A stretch of 64,000 bases of DNA, from assembly GCF_015767245.1 (NCBI RefSeq), contig NZ_JADOTV010000009.1, forward strand, positions 1-64,000, read 5' to 3'. The stretch's first letter is position 1, and every line of letters begins with the position of its first letter. This DNA is from Aureivirga sp. CE67 (GTDB lineage Bacteria > Bacteroidota > Bacteroidia > Flavobacteriales > Flavobacteriaceae). Below are positions 7,255-17,400 of the stretch, in pieces. The notes under the pieces were generated by a model. It did not search any database. It was given only the letters and a program-made list of their open reading frames with translations, and had not been told where the DNA came from. The position numbers and the translations under genes were made by a program.

Positions 7255-8580
7255 CTAAACTTTTATAATGTTATGAAATAATTTTTGGTGTAAAGACTGT
7301 AGTGCTGTTACTTTATTTTCTTCACTTACCAGAAGCGAAATGTTATTTTCACTTCCTCCGTAAGAAATCATCCTTACTGGCATTTCATTTAATAATTCAA
7401 ATATTTTATTAGAACCTTTATCTTCGATAATCGATTGACCAACCAAACAAATAATACTTTGGTTCGTTTCTACTTCAATCTCTCCGTAGTTTTTAAGTTC
7501 TTTTACGATTTTATCCAATTTTGTTGTGGTATCGATAGTCAATGAAATTGCAACTTCCGAAGTTGTAATCATATCAATTGGAGTCTTGTGCTTTTCGAAA
7601 ACTTCAAAAATTTTCATCAAGAAACCATAAGCCATCAACATTTTGTTTGATTTTACTTTAATTGCTGTAATTCCGTCTTTTGCAGAAATCGATTTTAAAC
7701 CATAATATTTAGACTTGTTAAAAATCAAAGTTCCATTAGATTCTGGTTTAAAAGTATTCTTTAAATAAAGAGGAATTCCTTTTTTACGAATCGGCATTAC
7801 TGTTTTTGGATGTAAAATTTTTGCACCAAAGTAAGCCAACTCGGCAGCTTCATCGAACGTTAAATATTCGATAGGCTGTGTATTTTCTACATATCTTGGG
7901 TCATTATTATGGAAACCATCAATATCTGTCCAAATCTGAACTTCATCCGCTTCCAATGCAGCTCCCAGAATCGTTGCAGTATAATCACTTCCTCCACGAT
8001 CTAGCGTAGAGATTTTGTTATTTCTATCTATTCTTATAAAACCTTGTGTGATATAAATATCTGAAGATTCAATACGCTCGATTTCTCTATTAAATAAAGT
8101 GTTGATGATTTTTAAATTTGGATTTTCATCATTCTCTACCATCATGAAGAAACTAGCATCTAATAATTGATTAGAAATATTATTTGCTTTTAAATATCTC
8201 GAAAAAATGTATGTAGAAAGTGTTTCACCAAGTGTAATAATAATTGCTTCTCCCTCTTTTGTAAGAAATTCATCTCTGAATTTTTCGATATTGTTTAAGA
8301 TAGAATCGATATAATTATCTACTTCTTCAATAATCGTTTTGTCAGAAAATAATTTTCTCGAAACAGATTGGTGTTTACTTTTAATGAATTCGATATGTGT
8401 ATCAATCTTAGAATCTCCAGATTTCAACTTAGCATTGATTTTTACTAATTCATTAGTAACACCAGACATAGCAGATAAAACGATAAGAGTCTTCTTGTTT
8501 TGACTCTCTACAATTGACTTTATTTGTTGTATGCTTTCGTATGATCCAACAGAAGTTCCTCCAAATTTTAATACATTCAT
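7255..8580 (-). CDS. aspartate kinase (monofunctional)
   Basis: The 441-residue enzyme phosphorylates L-aspartate with ATP, the first step toward lysine, threonine and methionine (and diaminopimelate for peptidoglycan). The N-terminus carries the amino-acid kinase signature KFGGTSVGS at residues 5-13, then GEAIIITLGETLS and the ITQGFIRID and LDRGGSDYTA blocks of the aspartokinase core, and DIDGFHNNDPR. The C-terminal 130 residues form two ACT-type regulatory domains (from about residue 305), so allosteric feedback by a pathway amino acid is expected. There is no fused homoserine dehydrogenase. The gene is divergent from an ACT-like protein at 8700. Confidence 0.93.
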   Translation of the reverse strand: MNVLKFGGTSVGSYESIQQIKSIVESQNKKTLIVLSAMSGVTNELVKINAKLKSGDSKIDTHIEFIKSKHQSVSRKLFSDKTIIEEVDNYIDSILNNIEKFRDEFLTKEGEAIIITLGETLSTYIFSRYLKANNISNQLLDASFFMMVENDENPNLKIINTLFNREIERIESSDIYITQGFIRIDRNNKISTLDRGGSDYTATILGAALEADEVQIWTDIDGFHNNDPRYVENTQPIEYLTFDEAAELAYFGAKILHPKTVMPIRKKGIPLYLKNTFKPESNGTLIFNKSKYYGLKSISAKDGITAIKVKSNKMLMAYGFLMKIFEVFEKHKTPIDMITTSEVAISLTIDTTTKLDKIVKELKNYGEIEVETNQSIICLVGQSIIEDKGSNKIFELLNEMPVRMISYGGSENNISLLVSEENKVTALQSLHQKLFHNIIKV

Positions 8581-8666
8581 GATCTCTTTTCTTTAATTTC
8601 TTCGTTAAAAACAGTGCATAATTAACTAAAAGTTTTCAGTTAAAGATATTTATAAATAAAAATATA

Positions 8667-8674
8667 TATATTTG
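8667..8674 (+). promoter_or_regulatory. -7 element (TATATTTG) of the ACT-like gene
   Basis: TATATTTG matches TAnnTTTG and lies 26 nt before the start codon at 8700. It is followed by CTAGTTAAATAGTTAAC, a direct repeat of TAGTTAA that could be an operator. Confidence 0.55.
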
Positions 8675-8699
8675 TACATCTAGTTAAATAGTTAACACA

Positions 8700-9344
8700 A
8701 TGAAAACAATTACAAATTACGTACATGATTTAATCAAACACCAACCATTTTTAGAAGATGCTCTGTATAGGGATATTATCAACTTCAGTTCTTTGGCAAA
8801 GGAGTTACAGCCTAAGATTGAAGAGATGATGCGAAAGCCTGTAAAGGAAGGATCTATTGTGATGGCGCTACGAAGATATCTACCAAGAAACTTAGAAATG
8901 AACAGTTCATTTAAAGGTTTTGGAGATATTGTTTTTAGGTCAAATATCACAGATTATACTTTCGTAAATTCGAATACTTTAGTAAAAAATCAAGCAAAAC
9001 TTTTGACAGATATTAAAGATAATTATGGAGCATATTTTACTTATGCTAGTAATTATCAGGAGAGTAGTATCATTGTTTCTTCAACTTTAAAACCTGTAGT
9101 AGAAGAATATTTTAAAGATGAAACTTGTATCTGTATTAAAGATGATCTTTCTTCGTTATCGATTGAATTACCTAAGAAAAGTTCTGATATTATCGGACTT
9201 TATTTTTACTTATTTAAGCTTTTAGCTTATGAAGGAATTCCTGTGTTTGAAATCATTTCAACATCCAATTATTTCACAATTTTCCTTGAAAAAGAGTATG
9301 CAAACAAAGCATTTATTTTAATGAATGAAATAAAGAGTTTCTAA
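8700..9344 (+). CDS. ACT-domain-like protein, divergent from aspartate kinase
   Basis: The 214-residue protein has an N-terminal helical part (residues 1-65, with LEDALYRDIINFSSLAKEL and GSIVMALRRYL, compatible with a helix-turn-helix) and a C-terminal half with two possible ACT repeats. The clearest is DIIGLYFYLFKLLAYEGIPV then FEIISTSNYFTIFLEKEYANKAF, which has the same order of a start strand, a helix, 'P-V/I-x-x-I-x-T-S' and a closing strand as the ACT domains of the adjacent aspartate kinase (FLMKIFEVFEKHKTPIDMITTSEVAISL). An amino-acid-sensing regulator of the aspartate pathway is a reasonable inference. No experimental role is known to me. Confidence 0.6.
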   Translation: MKTITNYVHDLIKHQPFLEDALYRDIINFSSLAKELQPKIEEMMRKPVKEGSIVMALRRYLPRNLEMNSSFKGFGDIVFRSNITDYTFVNSNTLVKNQAKLLTDIKDNYGAYFTYASNYQESSIIVSSTLKPVVEEYFKDETCICIKDDLSSLSIELPKKSSDIIGLYFYLFKLLAYEGIPVFEIISTSNYFTIFLEKEYANKAFILMNEIKSF

Positions 9345-9380
9345 AAATCACTTCCACAAAAAAAAGATTTTCCCACATTT

Positions 9381-9418
9381 AAAAGCGCTTGCTAATCAGT
9401 AGATTATTAAGTGCTTTT
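9381..9418 (+). terminator. terminator after the ACT-like gene
   Basis: AAAAGCGCTT at 9381-9390 pairs with AAGTGCTTTT at 9409-9418 (one G-T pair), followed by more T residues. Confidence 0.75.
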
Positions 9419-9489
9419 TTTTTGAGTAAAAATTACGCTTTGTATAGAAATATAACGAGTTGTTATTTTTAACTTTTTTAAGTATTTTC

Positions 9490-9511
9490 ACATCAGTTTT
9501 TAAATTGATGT
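9490..9511. promoter_or_regulatory. inverted repeat ACATCA-N10-TGATGT upstream of the ABC operon
   Basis: The short inverted repeat lies 53 nt before the ABC start codon, in the only space available for its promoter. It may be an operator, but the evidence is only its symmetry. Confidence 0.3.
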
Positions 9512-9563
9512 AACAATTTTTAGACTTATCCGTCATATAAGCGTAATTTAAAAAATTGAATTT

Positions 9564-10466
9564 TTGGAAACAATACTTAAAATAAATAACCTTACCAAGA
9601 ATTTTGGTAATGTAAGAGCTTTAGATAAAGTCTCTTTCACCATAGAAAAAGGAAATGTCTATGGTATATTAGGTCCAAATGGAAGTGGAAAGTCAACTAC
9701 TTTAGGAATCATCTTAAATGTTGTAAACAAAACTTATGGAGATTTTCAATGGTTTGACGGAAATCTGAGTACACATGAAGCTTTGAAGAAAGTTGGTGCA
9801 ATTATCGAAAGACCAAACTTTTATCCATACATGACTGCAAAACAAAATTTAGAATTGGTTTGTAAAATCAAAGGAGTGCCTACAAGTGCTATTGATTCTA
9901 AACTAGAAGCAGTAAATCTTTATGAGTGGAAAAATTATAAGTTCGCACAGTTTTCTTTGGGTATGAAGCAAAGATTAGCAATTGCTTCTGCACTTTTAAA
10001 TGATCCTGAAATATTAATTTTAGATGAACCAACAAATGGATTAGATCCACAAGGAATCCATGAAATAAGAAGTATTATTAAAAAAATTGCTGAAAATGGA
10101 ACTACAATCCTTTTGGCTTCGCATCTTTTAGATGAGGTTGAGAAAGTTTGTACACACGCTGTAATTATCCGAAAAGGACAGATGTTATATTCTGGAAGAG
10201 TAGATCAGATGACGGCTACTTACGGAATTATTGAAGCAAGTGCTGAAGAAATTTCTTTAGAAGAATTAGCTGTTGCATTGGAACAATCTTCGTATGTAGA
10301 ATCTGCAAACGTAGATTTTGATAAAGTTGTAGCGAAATTAAACGCAAATGTAAGCGCAACAGAAATCAATAAGTTTTTAATTTCTAAGAATATTGTAGTT
10401 TCTTATTTTGAGAAGAAAATGCCAAGCTTAGAACAACAATTTTTAGAATTAACTAACAACAACTAA
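9564..10466 (+). CDS. ABC transporter ATP-binding protein
   Basis: The 300-residue ATPase has Walker A GPNGSGKST (residues 37-45), the ABC signature FSLGMKQR, Walker B ILILDEPTNGLDP and an H-loop in LLASHLLDEV. The extra ~80 residues after the core are typical of the CcmA/DrrA-like subunits of ABC-2 exporters. It starts at TTG 9564: no ATG is available after the in-frame stop at 9549-9551, and METILKINNLTKNFG is a normal start for this family. The permease gene follows after 14 nt, so both form one exporter. The substrate is unknown; lipids, antibiotics or peptides are all possible for this class. Confidence 0.88.
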   Translation: METILKINNLTKNFGNVRALDKVSFTIEKGNVYGILGPNGSGKSTTLGIILNVVNKTYGDFQWFDGNLSTHEALKKVGAIIERPNFYPYMTAKQNLELVCKIKGVPTSAIDSKLEAVNLYEWKNYKFAQFSLGMKQRLAIASALLNDPEILILDEPTNGLDPQGIHEIRSIIKKIAENGTTILLASHLLDEVEKVCTHAVIIRKGQMLYSGRVDQMTATYGIIEASAEEISLEELAVALEQSSYVESANVDFDKVVAKLNANVSATEINKFLISKNIVVSYFEKKMPSLEQQFLELTNNN

Positions 10467-10480
10467 ACTTCTTATTCATC

Positions 10481-11311
10481 ATGTTACGACTTTTACAAAT
10501 AGAATTAATAAAATTAAAATATAACAAAGCTGCAAAAGTACTTTCTATAGTTTACTTTTCATTGTTGTTATGTATTGCATTGATTGCTTCCATTAAATTT
10601 AACTTTGGAGGATTTAAATTTAGTGTAGCAGATTCTGGAATTTTCAACTTTCCATACATCTGGCATTTCAATACTTATGTTGCAGCAACATTGAAATTTT
10701 TCCTGCTTTTGGTTATCGTTTCGATGGTTTCTAATGAGTATTCCAATAAAACCTTAAAACAAAACCTTATTGATGGTTTAAGTAAAAAAGAATTTGTTTT
10801 ATCAAAATTTTATACAGTTTTACTTTTTTCAGTTATTTCTACTGTTTTTGTATTTATTGTTTCTTTAATTTTAGGATTAGTATTTTCTTCTTATACGGAA
10901 TTTTCAATTGTTTTCTCAGATTTAGATTTCCTTTTAGCTTATTTCATAAAACTTGTAGCATTCTTTTCTATGGGATTATTCTTCGGGATTTTAGTGAAAA
11001 GATCGGCATTTGCTATTGGAGCAATGATTTTATTTGCTATAGTAGAATGGATTATATATTTAGTATTAACTTTTGGAATAGAAATGCAAAATCCTAATGC
11101 TATTTTACAATTTTTGCCATTTAACGCAATGTCTAATTTAATTAAGCAACCTTTTACTAGAATTTCAGGAGTAGGGCAGTTAGCAAATTCTGTTGGAGAA
11201 ACGTTAAAACCTAACTTTGGAGCAGCTTGGTATGAATATATTATTGTTTTAGTTTGGATTTTCTTATTCATCTTTTTATCTTTTAAATTATTGAAGAAGA
11301 GAGATCTGTAA
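10481..11311 (+). CDS. ABC-2 type transporter permease
   Basis: The 276-residue protein starts with MLRLLQIELIKLKYNK, the typical ABC-2 N-terminal coupling helix, and has about six membrane helices (residues 20-40, 70-90, 110-135, 150-170, 178-200 and 250-270). The block VSNEYSNKTLKQNLIDGLSK is the conserved 'G-T-x-x-x-x-L' region after helix 2. It would form the membrane channel for the ATPase encoded immediately upstream. The C-terminal KLLKKRDL is basic and cytoplasmic. Confidence 0.85.
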   Translation: MLRLLQIELIKLKYNKAAKVLSIVYFSLLLCIALIASIKFNFGGFKFSVADSGIFNFPYIWHFNTYVAATLKFFLLLVIVSMVSNEYSNKTLKQNLIDGLSKKEFVLSKFYTVLLFSVISTVFVFIVSLILGLVFSSYTEFSIVFSDLDFLLAYFIKLVAFFSMGLFFGILVKRSAFAIGAMILFAIVEWIIYLVLTFGIEMQNPNAILQFLPFNAMSNLIKQPFTRISGVGQLANSVGETLKPNFGAAWYEYIIVLVWIFLFIFLSFKLLKKRDL

Positions 11312-11327
11312 TTTAGAATAATTACCA

Positions 11328-11339
11328 TTAACTAGTTAA
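11328..11339. promoter_or_regulatory. palindrome TTAACTAGTTAA upstream of the giant gene
   Basis: A perfect 12-bp palindrome lies 17 bp after the permease gene and 69 bp before the giant gene. Its 10-bp core is identical to the candidate MarR operator at 270-279. A weak -7-like TAACTTTA follows at 11379-11386. Confidence 0.35.
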
Positions 11340-11407
11340 AAATCAGTTAATTAGGTTTCTTCTCATTTCTTTGCTTTGTAACTTTATGTTATAAAACCCC
11401 AAAGAAT

Positions 11408-14400
11408 ATGATGAAGAAACCCCACATGTTTGTCGTATTATTGTTTTTGTGTATCCAAGTTTTTGCGCAAAAGCAATCTGCAAATTGGTATTTTGGATCT
11501 GGCGCCGGCTTAGATTTTTCAAGTGGAATACCAATACCACTTTCCAATAGTTCCTTAAGTACATCAGAAGGATGTTCTGCAATTTCCGATGAAAACGGAG
11601 ATCTAATTTTTTACACAGATGGTATAAGAGTTTGGGACAAAACAGGAAACGAGATGGCCAATGGAGGTATAGCTCTAAAAGGGCATATCTCTAGTACACA
11701 ATCTTCTATTGTTGTACCAAAACCCGAAGATCCGAATATTTACTATATATTCACTGTGGATCAACCTCATACAGATCCAACTACAGATGATCCTGATGGC
11801 TCAGGCTCGTTAAGCTTTAAGACTCAAAATAATGGTCTGAATTACACAGTTATTGATTTACAAATAAATGGAGGTCTAGGAGGAATAGATAATACTCAAA
11901 AGAATATCCATTTAACCACATATGACACAGGTGATTCTGATCAAGTATTTTATAAATGCTCTGAAAAAATTACAGCAATTCGTCATAATGATTGTGAGTC
12001 ATTTTGGGTAGTTACGCATTTTGTAGATACTTTCTATGCTTTTCGAGTTACATCTTCAGGAGTTACATCCGCAGCCGTTACATCGGTTACAACACCATCT
12101 ATAGATGTAGATGGTTATTATAAGAACGCAGTAGGCTATATGAAAATTTCTCCAGATGGTAGTAGGCTTGCTATTGCTCATTTTGGTGATGCTTCTACGC
12201 TTAATGCAGATGCAAATGGTTCTGTTTATCTCTATGATTTTGATAATGCAACTGGCACAGTGTCTAATCCGACTTTAATATCTAATGCAGATTCACCTTA
12301 TGGAATTGAGTTTTCACCAGATAGTACTAAATTATATACTTCTGTAGGTAAAAATTCAGATGGAAAAGGAGGTTCTATTTTATACCAATATGATTTAGAG
12401 AATAGTAATACAGAAACAGAGTTATATCAAGATAATGTCAATAGGTTTGGTGGAGCTTTACAATTAGCTTTAGATCAAAAAATATATTATTCGATACGTA
12501 GAAGAGAAAATATAAGTGTTATTAATAATCCAAATGTTGCAGGATTAAGCAGTGGATTTTCTTTTGATGCTGTAGTTGTAGATCCTGATAATGATTCCAA
12601 ACAAACAGAATTAGGGCTTCCACCATTTATTCAATCACTTTTTGGGGAAGATTTTATCGATATTATTCATCCAGCTGACAATATTTTGTCAGGAGAGATA
12701 AAAATAAATCAAGGTAGTAGCTATACTTTATATACAGATGCTGTTGCAGGTTATACCTATGAGTGGACAAAAGATGGTTCTCCTCTTGCTGAAAGTGATG
12801 AAGATTTAGTTGTAACTGAAGAAGGAGTATATCAATTAACTGTAACAAAAAATAATGGAGACTGTCCAAGTATTGGAACGGCTAGTGTTGAAGTTATTCC
12901 TTCAAATATTGCGACACAAGCTCCAACAGATTTGTTTTTATGTGATGATGGAGATGGAATTGTAAAGTTCTTTTTAAGTAATGAAAAAGACGCAGAAATA
13001 TTGAACGGATTAACGCCGTCGGATTATAAAATTACTTATCATAAAACACAAGCGGATGCAGATATTGGAGGAAATGTGATAGCAGATCCTTATGATAATT
13101 CTGTAGCATATACAAATGAAACTATTTATGTTCGTGTAGAAGATGCTACGGATTCTTCTAATTTTGTTACCCATTCTTTCGAAATTGGAGTTATTGCGAT
13201 TACTATAAACACAGGAGGGGTTCCTGGTCTTGCAAAATGTGATGATACTTCGGTTGGTACTGTAACAGATGATCTTGTTCTTTTTGATTTAACCGAAAAT
13301 GAAACTTATATTTTAAATGGTTTAGATCCAAATGATTTTACTTTTGAATATTATACGGATAATACTTATTTTAATTTAATACCAGATCCGACACAGCATA
13401 CTAACATCACTACTTCAGAAACTGTTTTTGTAAAAGTTATTAGCAATGTAAATAATTCTTGTTCAGAAAATAGTTCGTTTACAATTACTATTAATTCAAC
13501 ATTGACAACACCTGTTGAATTATCAGCTTGTGATGAAAACGGAGATGGAGAAGAAAAATTTAATTTAGAAGATGCAGTTGGTTTATTTGTTCCAGATCCA
13601 AATGCTGTTACTGTTAGATATTATGAATCTATGGCAGATTTAAATAGTGGAACAAATCATGTAGATCCAGCAGATTATGCAGCAAATGATGGTGATAATG
13701 TTTGGATTTTAGCTAGTGGAACTAACTGTCATGCAATTGGTACTTTGACTTTAAATATAAATTCATTACCAATAGGGGAAAATGTGACAGAATATAAACT
13801 TTGTGATGATGATGCTGACCCTAGTGATGGAATTTTAGCAACAATTGATTTTAGTAGTAAAGTTACGGAGGTTTTAGGAAGTTTAGATCCAAATGATTAT
13901 GAAGTTACTTTCCATAGTTCTGCAGCGGATGCTCAAGATGATACAGGAGCTTTAAGTGATCCTTTTACAAATACTTCTACAAATGAAGTAATCCATATAC
14001 GATTAGAAAATAAAAATACAGGTTGTGCTGATACAACAAAAAACTTTGATTTAACGATACATGAAAATACTTATACTTTAGATTTTTCAGATTACGAACT
14101 TTGTGATGATAATTATGATGGAATTGTAGAATTTGATTTAGAGAATTTTAAAGCAGATGAAATTGCTGGAGGAGATTCTTCAAATTTAAATATTACTTAT
14201 TATCTAACACAAACAGATGCTGAAAACCAAACCAATCAGATTACGCAAAGTCCATTTGAAAATACAGTGGTTAATGAACAGACAATTTATGTTCGAGTGG
14301 AAGATAATTTGACGAATTGTGAGTTAGAAATTAATTCTTTTAAAGTAATTGTAAATCCATTACCACCATTTGGAACAATTCCTCCAGAGCTTATTCTTTG

Positions 14401-17400
14401 TGATAATGATGATGATGGAGATGATTCAAATGGTATTGTACAAACTTTTGATATTCATGCTTTAACTCCTGATGTTTTAGATGGATTAGATCCGAATGAC
14501 TATACCGTTACTTATCACAATTCTTCTTATGAAGCAAGGAATAATTTGAATCCAATTCCTGCAGGACCGTTTGCAAATGATTCCCCATATTTTGATTCGG
14601 TTTATATTCGATTGGAAAATAATGATACAGGTTGTGCGGTTCGTCAATTGTTAGATTTAATTGTAAAACCTAATCCAGATTTTGATTTAGATGCAGAAGC
14701 TTTCTTATGTCCAGACGGAGATTTGACTTTAGCTCCAGATAATGTAAATGATCCAGATGCTACTTTTCAATGGTTTGACAAAGATGATATTTTAATTGCA
14801 AGTACTGAAACAGTAGTTGTTACTACTTTAGGAACTTATACTTTAAAAGTAAAAAATGATGCAAACTGTGTTACAACAAAAACTATCGAAGTAAAAAGTC
14901 ATCCTGCAGTAGCCATAACGACAATTCCAAATATTGAAGTTTGTGATGATGATAATGATGGTTTTGCACTTTTTGATTTAGTAGCTCATTTTACAACTAT
15001 TGAAGGAAATTATGCACTAGGTGAATATACAATTAAAGCTTATGAATCTATAACAGATGCACAAAGTGATTCTAATGAGATTACTGCTTCAAATTATCAG
15101 AATTCTAGTGCGAATTCAATGACGATTTTTACGAAAATTATAAATAATACAACAGGTTGTGAGAATCATGATGTTACATTTAATTTAATTGTAAATCCAA
15201 TTCCTGTAATTCCTGCTGTAGTAGATTTAGAACTTTGTGATGACGATAAAGACGGATTAGTTTCAGGTTTCTTTATTCAAGATTTTGATAATCAAATTCT
15301 TTTTGGTTTAACAAATCATGATGTTACATATCATACTTCGCAAGCAGATGCTGATTCGGATTCAAATCCAATTATAAATAAAACAAACTTTACAAATACT
15401 GTTGCAAATACACAGACAATTTATATTCGTTTAGAAAATAACGATTCAGGATGTTATAGTACTTCTACTTTTGATTTAATTGTAAATCCACTTCCTACTT
15501 TTGATTTAGATACTTCAGAAACACTTTGTCCAGGCGAAACATTGATTCTTTCACCATCAGATTTATCGGATCCGAGTGCAACTTTTGAGTGGTCAGATAA
15601 TTCAAATACTTTAGGAACAGATAAAGATTTAGCAGTTACCACAGCTGGAGATTATACTTTTACCATGACAGATACAAATGGATGTGTTACTTCAGAAACT
15701 GTAACAGTAACAATGCATCCGGATGTGGCAATTACAGCAATTCCAGATATTGAATTGTGTGATGATGATACAGATGGATTTTTAACTTTTGATATTCAAA
15801 CGCATATTGATAATGTTGAAGGAAATTATCCTCCAGGAGATTATACGGTAAAAGCTTATCCTACACAGTCGGATATGCAAAGTGATACAAATGAGATTAC
15901 GAATAATAATGCTTATCAAAATACATCTGTAAATTCTCAAATAATTTATACCCATATAACTAATAATAATACTGGTTGTACGAAAGATGATGTGACTTTT
16001 CAGATCATTGTAAATCCTTACCCAACAGTGCTAACAGTTGCAGATATAGAACTTTGTGATGATGATACTGATGGATTGGTTTCTGGGTTTAATTTACAAG
16101 ATTATGATGTTGTTATTCTTGCAGGATTATCGAATCATGATGTAACATATCATACAAGTTTAGCAGATGCACAAACAGATGCAAATGCAATTACAAATGT
16201 TTCAAACTTTACCAACACAGTAGCAAATACTCAGACAATTTATATTCGTTTAGAAAATGATCCAACAGGTTGTTATAATACAGGTTCTTTTGATTTAATT
16301 GTAAATCCATTGCCAACTTTTGATATAGATTCACCTCAAAGTTTCTGTCCGGGAGAAAGTATTATTTTATCACCAACAAATATTTCTGATCCGAGTGCAA
16401 CTTTCGAATGGTTTGATTCTGGTTCCAATTCAATTAGTACGAATAAAGATTTGACCGTTACTATAGCAGGAGATTATACTATTACGATTACAGATACAAA
16501 TGGTTGTCAGGCTTCTGAAACTGTAACGGTAAATTCACATCCAGTAATTACTGTTACACAAATTCCAGATATTGAAGTCTGTGATGATAATAATGATGGT
16601 TTTGAGATTTTTGATCTGATTTCTCATTTAAATGGAGTAGGAGGTTCTAATTATACTATCAAAGCTTATGAATCTTTAGCAGATGCACAAGGTGATACAA
16701 ATGAAATCACAAGTGCGACTTACCAAAATACAGTTGCAAATACACAAACGATTTATACAAGTATTACAGATAATAATACGGGTTGTTCGAATACAGATTT
16801 AACTTTTGATTTAATTATAAATGCTTCGCCAACTGTAATTCCATTACCAACTTTAGAGCTTTGTGATGATGATACAGATGGTTTTGTTTCTGGTTTTGAT
16901 TTAACTCCTCAAATTGCTTTAGTGATTCTTCCAGGTCATAGTGTTTCTTTTCACTATTCTGAAAATGGTGCTTTAAATAATACGGATGGAGTTCCTGGCC
17001 CATTAAATAATTTTACCAACACAGTTGCAAATCAGCAAACACTTTATATTCGATTGGTAAATATCAATGAAGGCTGTATGTCGGTGTTAAATTTTGATGT
17101 TGTTGTAAATCCATTACCAACTTTTGATTTGGATTCGCCACAAAATATATGTCCAAATGGAAGCTTACTTTTAGAACCAACAAATCTTTCCGATCCAAGT
17201 GCAACTTTTGTATGGGCTGATAATTCAAATACTTTAGGAACAGATAAAGATTTATTAGTTACTGCAGCAGGAGATTATACTTTTACGATGACAGATTCAA
17301 ATGGATGTTCTACATCACAAACTGTTACTGTAACGGAATTTCCTCCAATTGCGATTACTACGATTCCTAATATAGAAGTCTGTGATGATGATACGGATGG

